Shown: piece by piece, positions 10,201 through 22,200 of the stretch | Position numbering within the stretch: position 1 is the stretch's first letter | Layout: every line of letters begins with the position of its first letter | Origin: Psococerastis gibbosa | Lineage: Eukaryota; Arthropoda; Insecta; Psocodea; Psocidae | DNA length: 64,000 nucleotides | Assembly: GCA_963971405.1 (NCBI GenBank) | Contig: OZ020489.1 | Coordinates: 33,823,047 to 33,887,046, forward strand | Direction: 5' to 3' | Position numbers and translations under genes: made by a program | Notes under the pieces: model-generated | Told to the model about the DNA's origin: nothing | Database searches by the model: none | Seen by the model: only the letters and a program-made list of their open reading frames with translations

Positions 10201-13200
10201 ATGATTTCAAAGGCAGTCTTATACCTGTTTGTAGTAGGGGGCAGAGGCAGTGTAACGAAGATCCATTCTGTCATCATCAAGTTTCATAATTTTTGTGTCC
10301 TGAGTCGGTTTTAAAAGGTAATTTGGAAATTGTGCAGGCTTGACGGTTTCTGCTCCCGAACTTTGCTCCAGCGATGCACAACTCTGTGTCGGAAGATAGT
10401 ACTTTATTGCAGGATGCGGATACAAGGGACCTTTGTTTATAATCGGTTGACAACTTTCTTGCGTTTGATCAGCTATTGGCTGTTGAACACTTGGCAACGG
10501 TTGAATACTATAATGCAGTTGAGCACTTTGTTCCAACTGAACACTTCGCTGCGGTAGAATATTTAGTTGCGATTGAACACTTTGCTGTAATATGTTTGAA
10601 GTGCTCTGTAATGGTGGCTCTTTCGGCGCAAGCGAGTTAGATAGTGGCCGTATCTCATTAGGCCGCGCAATTTGCACCCGGGGACTCAGTGAACCGACTA
10701 CTTGTGTCACAGATGTTGCTGACTCAGCCGTAGGCTTTCTTTCGGAGCCCCGCGGAATTTGACTACGGAGACTTTCTCCTGCAAACGGCCCATGTGTACC
10801 AGGGGAATAAGTAGTGATTGCATCCAAACTCTGAGTATGGAGAATGGGCGGAGTAGTTTGAACTGGCTGTAATTCTCCCCTACGGACGGCTTTTAGAGAG
10901 CCAGAGGTTCTTGGCGATAGCATAGTGTCTTCCGGAGGTCCCTAATTAAAAAAAAATTGTTTAAGGTTAATAGGCTATGTAGTTTTAATTTTTTAAATTA
11001 ATTTTAGTTTTATTACGTAAATAGGTTTCTGGGCTTCAGCACTCATGTTGTTGTCAACTACAGGTTCTCCTCATAGTGATTTGTAGATGGGGGGGGGGGG
11101 GGTTGACTTGAGGTACACAATGAAGAGTCAAGACATGTAGAGTAGTGGTACGGACTCTGACTTTCACCCGAAAAGTTGTTGGTTTGAGTCCAACATTTCC
11201 TACATTTTCTGGCCATACTTCGGAGGGCATGTAAAGTAGGCGGTCCCGGGCCTTTCTAGTTGAGTGTAAGAGAGGGCTTTACAGCTCTAACTTAGTAATA
11301 GAACAAAAAGTCGTTATTTATTTATTTATAAGAGGGGTAAGACCCATTTGCCATTTACAAGCAGTTTTTGCAGTGTTTACAGAAGCGGGAGAAGGTCAGT
11401 AGGACACGCGCCACACTGTCGGTGGGACGTCACAGTTATGGCCTCTCGGTGGCGAGTCGTTTGCCATAAGATGACCCAATATAAGGTGACTTCGTGGAAA
11501 CGAAACATTATGTGTAAAGTATTAAAATCAAACAAATTTGCACAATTTCGACGCAAACATATATATTGATAAAAGTTAAAAAATTAAAAATCAGTTACAG
11601 CTGTTTCGGTGTTACACATAAATATATTATTAGTCTGATGATGGTGTAACACTGAAAGAGCTGTAACGGATTTTTAATTTTTTAACTTTTAACAATACAG
11701 TGTATATGTTTACGTGGAAATTGTGCAAATTTGTGTGATTTTAATACTTTACACATAAGTTGACCCTGTGGGAGCCTAGAGTGGCCCAGACGCATACGCA
11801 ACAGCAGAATATCCTCTCGTCTGTGGGGGTAGGTTTGCTGCTGCCCACCTGCCCAGGCGCGGCGTCGTGGCATAGATTGTTGATATCATGCGAAGGATCA
11901 TGGAGTTTTCTAATCTCAGATTTAAAAATTAATAGCTAGCTATAATACATTGTTCTGTTAGTAAAAACTTTGTACAGACACTTCACAGACAGAAACGAGT
12001 AGAATAGAGGTAGACGTACTCACGCTTGCCAATCATCAACGTAAAAAAATGTATACGTCAACAATCGTTATCGTTTTCATCACAGAATATTCAACCAATT
12101 AATATAATTGGCGCCAACAGCGCAGAAAATAATTTCAATAGTTCCAATTGGCTTGGATAAGGTGCCCATTCCACATACGTACAACGTCAATGAAAATTAT
12201 GAAATTGAAGGTGGTAGCAGACATTAAAGACATACTAAAAATTCTGCTACCACCTTCAATTTCATAATTTTCATTGACGTTGTACGTATATGGAATACCC
12301 GCCTAATGGGCAATTACCTCTTGTGATCGGGTTGTTAATTTTCAATATCAGCGTTCATGCTAACTTAAAGAGGATCCTAGCTAGATTGGTTGGCTTGGGT
12401 AGAGACTTCTTCCCGCAAAAACAAATTTTTGAATTTACGGCAACTTTAATGTTAATCTACACCCAAATGATAGGCTAATAGTCTAATAATTAATTTTAAA
12501 GCTTACCCCATTGTCATTCAAATGATCAACAAAGTCAACTGCTATTTCATCGTAAAATTAATAAAATCAAATAAAAAGCGATACGTTATAATATAATCAA
12601 TAAGTTAATGGGAATTTTCAACTCAATTAGAGGCACTTTGCACACATTACTTTTGTTTTATTTCCATAGGCAAGTTGTCCAATGGGGATCTACTGTATTA
12701 TCAGTATTTCAGTATTTTCGGCGCACACGGATGATTCCGCATGCGCGAGTAGCCGCCATCTTTTTTTCATTGTAGCCACGCCATACCTGCCACAGGGCTA
12801 GCAGATGTCGCTCTCTTGATTTCGTGAAGCTGACCACACGAAAGTGCACGGTTTTCCCCTAGACACGCCAGACTATGGAAATCTTATGAAGTAGACTTTG
12901 TGGGTTTGCACCAACCACTCACCAAGCCCTATTCATACAAGTCGGCACCTCGCGACTGCGAGAATCGTCCGCGTCAGCACATGTTCTTTTGAAGTAAAGA
13001 GCTTTCCTTTTTATGATAGAAACTGAAGCACTCGCCGTGACATTATAAGAATCTAATTAGGTTCCGCTAATTTTTTTTTATAAAAAGTCGCCTACCTTAA
13101 GCGGTTTGGCATCACTTGCACAGACTTTCTTCGTCTCTTGCACCGCATTGAGCTGCTCTCTATTTTGTCTGAGCCTTTCTTTTTCTTCTGCAAGTGCATT

Positions 13201-16200
13201 AGATTTTTTTTCTAAACTTTCTCTCATGGCCTCCAGTCTTTTCGTCTCTTCGAGTACTTTAATTTGCCAAGTTCTCCGATTTCTCTCCAATAACGACTCT
13301 TCCCCCTGTTGGTTAAAACAAAGCCCTTTATAATACTATTGGTTATCGGCAAAAAAAAAGTTTGGTGTTGCTGAATCATTTTTAGAAATACTCTTTGAAG
13401 AACACAGAATTATTCGTATTAAGCCACTAAAACTCCCAGCATAGTCTAACTTGTTGACTCAACTCACCTGTGGCCCTACTATGCCGTTTAGTATTAACTT
13501 AAATTGAGAATGGGAAGTGTTATTAAAAATGGATTTGTTTACCTTTTTGCTTTCCAATTTATACGTACACAATTTTTGGGGGGGTTTTATTTTCAAAAAA
13601 CGCCTACAAAAATTATTTCTCAAAAACGGCTTCAACGATTTCTTTTAAATTAACATATATTGTAGTTGTTGTTAATGTTGATAAAATGCGGGGGGTTGCT
13701 TGTCCCTTGATAGTTTTCTTCTGGGGAGAAAAAAATAAAAAATACTAAATTTTAATGAAAAATGACTAAAAAATAATTTTTCTGCGAAACCTTTCTATCG
13801 ATGATTTCTACCTTCAGGTATGTGTTAGTTGTTAAATTGAGTAACGAAACCGGACAGGTTGCTTTCCCAGAAAAGAATTTGGTTTTGTACAAAAAAACGT
13901 TTTTTTTTTTTTTTTTTTTTAAATTGATTTAACATTCACGCTGAAATGCATTGCGTGCCCTGCCAGTAGTGCCAGTATTGCTGCATTGTAATGTGTTGGT
14001 CTGACCTATCTAGAATCTAGAATTTACCTCACCATTTAACCATAGGAAAATTATTTGCCATGAAATTACTCATTTTCTCTATCTACTAATTTTGATAAAT
14101 TGGAAAGCATGTTCGAGTAAACTCGGACCGGTTCTTTGGTGTTGCGCCTGGGGATTATGGCAAAAATGTGTACATGTTCGTTAAAATTAAGAAATTATTA
14201 AAAAAATACTTAATTTCAAATGCAGACTATTAGCCATTTTATTCTACATATAATTTTACATATATATTTTTATATTATATGTATAAATTTTATTATATAT
14301 ATAACAATACCATCCTTCAGAGTTCAGAAGGATCTCACTCATTGCAGAAGGCTAGAGTGAGTACTCTATAATGGTTTATTATTATTAATTATATTTTATA
14401 TCTTGCAGTGCCACTGCATTAAGATCGCTCGATAAGCGGAAGCTTGAGCGTGATAATGTTGATTAATACCAAATTGTTTTTCTCAATATATGCACCTTGT
14501 CCCGGGTTACTGGTCAAGGAAAAAAGTGAAGTGAAAGTGATTATTATTATTAATACTAGTGGAATCAGTAATCAGGTATGGGATCACATCATGGGGATGT
14601 GATACTAACACTTAGTCTAAGTACATAGAAAAAATAAAAATAATACAAGATAGAATTGTGACTAATATGTTTTCTGAAAAATTTAACAAAAAGTCTAGTA
14701 TATATTCTCAAAATATCAACATGCTGAATTATTAACGTGCAATAAAATCTTATAATTTAAAATTATAAAACAAAATTATTTCGATGATAAATATAAAGCA
14801 GCGGAAAAAACCAGATATACGTGGCAACAACAAAGGTTACAGATACCATTTACATACAATATGGGGACACAGAAAATAAAGTACTAATACCAAAATTGTT
14901 TAACGAAATCCCCCAATCTATAAAAAAGGAAGAAAAAATTGGAAAAGCAAATAAAGTAGTAAAAAGATGGTTACTAGAAACTCAATTCAATAGGCAAGAC
15001 CTATTTAACCTACAGTATATAAAAAAGTTGCAACATTTAGGTAAGAAGACGCCACCCCCGACAAGCGGAAGCTTTGGGGTGGTCGTGATTTGTAATTATG
15101 TTTAAATTACTTTGTATTAATATAATATATAATATAATACAAAATTATTATTATTATATTATTTTTAACCCCCAGATTAAGTTAATATTAAACGGCATAG
15201 TAGACCCGCAGGTAGATTACCGGTATGCATTCTTTGAGGTGCAGGTTACTCCACCAAGAACTTCACAACAAGAAAAAAAAATGTGCACTCCGGTGGGGAG
15301 ATTTTGACCACAGAGAGAGTTTTCTTGCACAGCTACACTATTAAGTAAATAAATAAATATTGACTTTTTTGATATATTACTAAGCCAACCTAGCGGAGTT
15401 AGGGCTATAAATCCCTCTCTTACACTCAACTAGAAAAACCCGGGACCCCCTGCTTACATGCCCTCCAAAGCATAGCTAGAAAATGCAGCAAGTGTGAGAC
15501 TCGAACTTTCGAGTTTCGGGTGGAAGTCGGAGTCTGTACCACTACTCTACATGTCCCGACTTTTGAAACATTGAACATTAAAAAAGCCATGCTTTTGGTA
15601 TCAGTGCGGTTGTTAATTTATTTTATATATTTTTTAATTAATTAACAAAGCAAGTTATTAAAAATTTGGCTCATGTAAGTTGTAGAAGACTACTTCATGC
15701 ATCATATAATAGGAAGTATTAAATTTTTGGCACCTTAGTTCTTTCATAAAAACCAGAGGGGACTAAAATGTTGCGTAATCTGGAATTTTTGGAAAAACTA
15801 CAAAACCGAAAAGTAAAAATACCCGATTATATGATGCACGAAGTAGTCTTCTACTCTTCTACAACTTAAATGAGCCAAATTTTTAATAACTTGTTGTAAA
15901 TAATTAAATAAAAAATGAAAAGTATTTAATTTTGGGGTGCTAATTTTCTGCGTAGCATATCCTGTTAACGATATAAACTAGTCTCTACCTGTAAAGTGTT
16001 AAGACCATCCACAACCGATTTATGTTGCTCCTTTACATCTGCCAGTAGCTTAACGAGCAGATCTTTCTTCACGGTTAAATTTAAATCTGCCCGTCCATGG
16101 GCCTTAGCCAGAGCATCCTCAATGTCTTTAATCTTGGAGTAAACCTTGGCCTCTTCTTTCTTAATGACTCTTTGAAAGCTCTGTTCACGATTAATCAAGT

Positions 16201-19200
16201 CCTTGTTTAAAGCTGCTCTTTCCTCTTCTAGCGCATCATCGATTATTTTTGTAACCAGTCTGAAAAGTAAAAAACAAAAGCTTTAATTTCTGAATAGGTT
16301 TTGTGGATGATGGTCCATGTGTTTGGCCCATAAAACTAAGGACCCTATTGGTGTTTTTCCGGCGTCAACTTAAACCGACTGTAGTAAGCAATAGGCAAGC
16401 CTTTGAATACAAAAGAGCGCATAATCCCTACCTGCTTAACGATGATTGAAGCTGAGGTAATATTGCTGGATCCCCACCAACATTCAATACGACTTCTCGC
16501 AGCTGTTCAGCCCACCTTGGGGGAGTTCCTTCGAAATCACCTGCACAACTGAAGCAGAATATAAAACAAATATAAAATTGTATACTAATATACTACATCA
16601 GTTACCAGTTAGGCGGGGTTTGCACCGACCGGCTAGGGCTATATACAAATACGGCGACGTGGTAGCAGACATTCAAGACTTAGGTGGGGTTTCCACCGAC
16701 CTCGCATTGCAGAATGCAAATGACATTGACGGAAATGTTTGTTTTACTCTATGCCATAGTTAAAATTGATCAATGATCATAGAGTAAAATCACAAATAAA
16801 CAAACTAAAATTAAAAAATGGCTTCATTAGATATGTTAAGTACAAACATTTTAATAGATTTCTATAAAAAGAAAAACAAACATTTCCGTCAATGTCATTT
16901 GCATTCTGCAATGCGAGGTCGGTGGAAACCCCGCCTAAATCTTGAATGTCTGCTACCACGTCACCGTATTTGTATTTAGCCCTAGCCGGTCGGTGGAAAC
17001 CGCGCCTTACTGCGATTCCCTCTTGCCCACTATATTCTACATAAATTCGTGTCAATAGTAAAACACCTGCGCTATATACAGTATTTCCAACGTTTTTAAA
17101 ATAGAATGCAGTAGGCGATACACTTTTTTTTTAAAGGTTAATCCCATACAAACAATTCAATGAATGTATCCGATTGACCTCTTCAGTCGCCTCACTAAGT
17201 TACCTAATAGGTACTTTGTGTCGAGTAACGACACGTCTCCATGGCGTGTAGAGACTCGCACATGTACAAGCATGCTACCACCTGGCCATCGAAGTCGAAT
17301 CGAATGTTGGAATGACCGTACGATTGTTGAAAGCATGAGTAGACAAATATACAGTATGTTATGTTAGCTGCAAAAGTGACAACACAATATTAATATTTAA
17401 AAAAACATTTCACACAATTACCTGGCCATAATATAATTAACAGTATTGAGCAACAATTAATTTAGAAGTTTTGTGAAAAACTAGAAATTTTAATTTTTTT
17501 GTCAAAATAAAAATAAAAACAAATAGTGCTTGAGAATGAAAAGAATGTTGACAGTCGCTCATACCCAAAACAAACATGAACCCACGCAAAACCAAATTGA
17601 GAAATATGTACCACGGCAGGCTGGGTACGAGGTACCGGTACTTCTAACGCCATGGCCGATTGCTAATGTGAATATTATTATATATTTAATTGTGTCAGTA
17701 TATGTACTTACTTGTTGCGAAATTTAAGACGGCTCTTCCAATTGTGGGCAACTTTGAAAAAGCATGATATTAGTGTGTCATTTGAATTATAATACAAATC
17801 TCCAGTTTCCTCATCATAAACGTGTAGAGCGTCAAGGATTTCTTTTAAATTGTCCGGCTAAAAATTAAAAACCCACTGAAAACCAATTATACATACTGAT
17901 AACTCAGTCTAACATGCATACAAGTAAAGTAAAGTAAATTTTATTTCCTTAAATATAGATTTACAATTATTTTATAAATATAATATAAGTAGGAGGGGAC
18001 CCTTTAGCATGAGCCTGTGCTGGGCCCCCTTTTACTTTACAGGAAAGTTATACTACAGTTATTTATATACCATATCTTACCAGCCTTGGTACCACAGACA
18101 AGGAACATTCCAACGAGAATGAATATCAACGGATGTCTCATATTACCCAAATTTACAAAGGCTCATACAACAGCACCATTCTTGTACAAATCATATTACT
18201 ACTATAACGAATTCATAAGTAGTTACAATAAGTTCGCAAGGCCAAATACGGGCATAAAAGGTTACATTGATATATTAATATAAAACAAACACTAATGGCA
18301 ATGCAACTAATACTAGTATTATATCATGACTGTAATAAAATGAATAATTTTTAAACTGTACTTTGTAGGGTGTATCCCGCACGCCTCTATGAAGGCATGG
18401 GAGCCCTAATTGTATTTTGTCTAATTATTGTATTTGTTGGAAATAAAGAATTGTTATTATTATTATTAATATAGCTAACAGCTGAAACTAACAACTAAAA
18501 ACTAAAAAAACTAAGATAAGCGAATAATAATTATTAAACTTTAGTTGCAATAACTAAATATGCAATGCAATAAAAAACATGCTGACATTCTGGTTGTCTG
18601 TTAGGACTATAAAAGACGGTTTTTGTATATTTCAGGGTATTGGCTGAGTTGTTTTTTAATTTTAGCTTTGTAAATGGTTAGATTTAATGCTGATTTAACT
18701 GGTAGAGGGAGAAAATTGTAAGCCTTTACTGAGAGAAAAGAGTGTGAATGATGAAACAAGGTAGTTCTAAAAGCTGGGGTTCTGAGGCAGCTCTCTTCAG
18801 TCAATCTGGTTCCTTGTGAATGTTGTATGTAGTCTTCAGGAGTGTTGTGTGTGTATCTATATAGTAAGAGCTGTACAATGTAGGTAGCTTCAAATGTAGG
18901 CACATTGAATAGAGTTTCAGATGGATTAAGGCGATGCTGACCCATAGCAGCTTTTAGCACAGCCTCATACCGCCTGACGACGTTGCCTGCGATTGCGGTG
19001 CAATCCAGGATCCCGCACATATGCTGGTGTGCCCGAACCTTCCGGCACCTTGCACAGCCTCTGACCTCTATGACGCCAACGACAAGGCCGTCCAGGCCGC
19101 CTTCTACTGGAATAATAAGCGTGTTGCTCGGACACTCTAAGTAAGTAAGCACAGCTCTAAGAGCTACTACTATTATTATTATACAAGACAACTAGAATGG

Positions 19201-22200
19201 GGTTTAAATCTATTAAAAAGCCAATATGTGATAACATACTGGTTCGCTATTGGTGAATTTGTTCATATATCCAGCTGATCTGACCGGGTAGTTCAGGGAC
19301 CCCAAGTTTCAACACTCACAGTTCACTCAACTCAAAATGAATACTGAACGGAGAGTTAAGTTAAAAGAACTGTACTGGAATGAACGGATAGCATGAATGT
19401 CGGTGAACTACTCAGCACTTGCAACACAGAACCCGGCGGTATGAATGTTTTTTTTTTTTTTTTTTTAATTACACCATAGCGCTAGGCTTCCGCCATCAGC
19501 TTTCTTGCAGCCCAATACAACACATAATCTGGTGAACCTCTGCTACTGACAAGAGCCTGGCACGTCTTAAGATGATTTCCGTCCATCTCTTCCCGGGTGT
19601 CGGCGGTATGAATGTAAGCCGTCATATATCGGTGTACGCATATACAACAAACTGCCTACCTTAATAAAGTCAGCCAAGAACTTGACAGAGCTCAAAAGGA
19701 GTTTAAAGTGTTTCCTTATTCAAAAGACATTGTACAACATCCAAGAGTTTTTTGAATAGGGAAGCACTTTGAACTTTTTTTGAATTCGGTTAAGTTCTTG
19801 ACTGCATTGTGTTAACATTTATTATTTACGCTATTGTATTGAAAATCGGTGCGAAATAGAATTGTCTTATCACTAGCCTGAACCATTTCTGCGCTGAGAA
19901 ACAATACAGCTAGTAGGCTATAGGAGCCATCGGCATAGCTTGTGGAAACACAGTGCTTCACGGTTGGAATCTCTGACTTGCAGGAACTTGGAAGTGAACA
20001 ATCTAAACACTGTGCTGCAGCTTCTGCTGCTATTTCGATAGTCTCAATGACCGTGTACATGATAGAGCCTACCATAAGGCCTATCAGAATGTGCAGAACA
20101 CTTGTAGGGAGTTGTTCCGCTTGTGTGGTGGTAGCTGAGTGGCTACGCTATGGGGATGAATGATAGCCGGACTAGTTGCGGAACAAACATTGATCTTAGT
20201 TCAGGGGCTGACACGGCTACTTCAGCTAAGGAAAGACATAACCAGAGGGACACGATGTAAAACCTATGATAGGAAGCGTTATAACTGAAAACCCTTATTA
20301 TATTGCAGCATTATGAATAAAGCATTGCCGTTATGCAATTAAGTAAGCTCACATACTTGTTCGGTTAGATCGTTGTGTATCTGTGCTACTCTGCCTGGCA
20401 ATACGAATCAACACATAAGTAGAGGATTTAGATGAGCTGCACTTGTCGCGGCTTGTGGTCCAGTGGTTATGGTGACGTGCCCGGTTAGGCGTAGGTCGTG
20501 GGTTCGAATCCCGCCAAGTCCAGTTTTTTTCTAAATCCCCTAATTTTGGTTAAGCTAAAACCTGATAAATAAAAAAGCAAATAAATTAAACTCACCTCGC
20601 GCCGTTTAGGATCTCTCACAGATAACTCGGGCAAATCAGTAAGACACGGCATTTCACTGGTAAGCATACACAAAGTGTAATGACAATTATGAACAAGCAG
20701 CCACTCTACAATTAAGCTACCGATTGCACGGGAGCGGATACTAACTGGAACTGGATCTCGAGCCCCTGGGCCAGCCAGAAGTTCACTCAGGATCAGCTTG
20801 CGGAAGTGCGTTCTTAAACGATCAAATATTTTACGCTCATCATTTAATGTTCGTAAATTTTTTCCAAGCGCCTCTTCAGAAAGTACTTCTCCTGCACCCT
20901 GAAAATAAATGGTAAATTAACTACCGTACCGCACCATTAAGTAAATACATGCCCATATAACAATATTTTAACTTCAAAAAATGTTACAATTTTTTAAGGG
21001 TTATGTTAGCTTAAAATGTCCACCTTTACCGCCCTTTGTCCATGAGTGTATTTGCTAAGACAGGTGCCGAAGATACGTAATGAAGGGTCTGTGTATCTCT
21101 TTCACAAAGCGTCGGTGTATCTTGCGGGCACTTAAAGCGGTAAGCGGTAATATTTCTGAGGCATGCGGGGTAGCCCGGAAATGGCGATGAGTGACTCTGT
21201 CTTGCTTTTACTTGAGGCTACAGTATGGTTTGTCAATAACAGACTTAAAATTAACAATGATAAGGCACAAAGAATTATCTGTTCCTTGTCTAGTAGTACT
21301 AGTGTACATCAAACTGGCGCAGTTAAGCTGTTGGGCTTAATGATTGACTCCAAACTATCCTGGGAGGACCATACTAATAGCATATGTAGTAAACTCGCTA
21401 AAGTTACTTTCCTGCTACGTAAACTTGGTAGACTGGTGCCGGAGCAGTATCTTTTGATGGCATACCATGGTCTGTTTCATACCCATATAAATTATGGTAT
21501 ACTGGCATGGGGGCACTCTGCAGGAGTAAGGAAGGTACTCTTACTACAAAAACGAGCTATCCGCATAGTCAGAAAAAGTTCGTATCTTGCTCACTGTAGA
21601 CCCCTTTTTAAAGCCGCTAGAGTCCCCACTGTTCATGGCCAGTATGTCATTAATTGTCTAATGGCCGTAAAGATGAATCCTGGATGCCAGCTCGGAGTAC
21701 AGTGCACTCCTATAATACCTGATCGGCAAAAGGGTTTGATATGCCTAGGTGTCGCCAAAACAAGTCGAGGGATTCTTATCCGATACTTGCACACCGGCTT
21801 TACAATAAGCTACCATTTTTAGTAAGTCAGTTGGATCCAGCTTGTTTCAGAACATACATTAAGAGCAGACTTATTGACGCCTCACTATATAATTTGGATG
21901 AGTACGACCCCAGGAGCTGGACTATCTAAGTACCTCCTCCTTCTTTCGTACAAAACCCTCTCGGGTGGCTATTTTTGTTTGACACGGTCGATCCGGCTCT
22001 GGCTGGTCAGGGACTCTAATTTTTGTATTGTATTGTATAATAAAAAATAGAACTGAAATTGACACGATTTCCATCCACTTCAAAAAACATTTACCTCCGA
22101 CTTTCTGTACCTTTACTAGGGGTTTCTTTATTTTTCTGTAATAATACACCAGCACTTCCAAAACCAGGAACAGCTGGAAGCTGTGTGCTTTGACATCTTT

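Noticed and set aside
20447-20529. Functional tRNA gene
   Set aside because: Acceptor stem imperfect and no sensible anticodon loop; kept only as a tRNA-like repeat.
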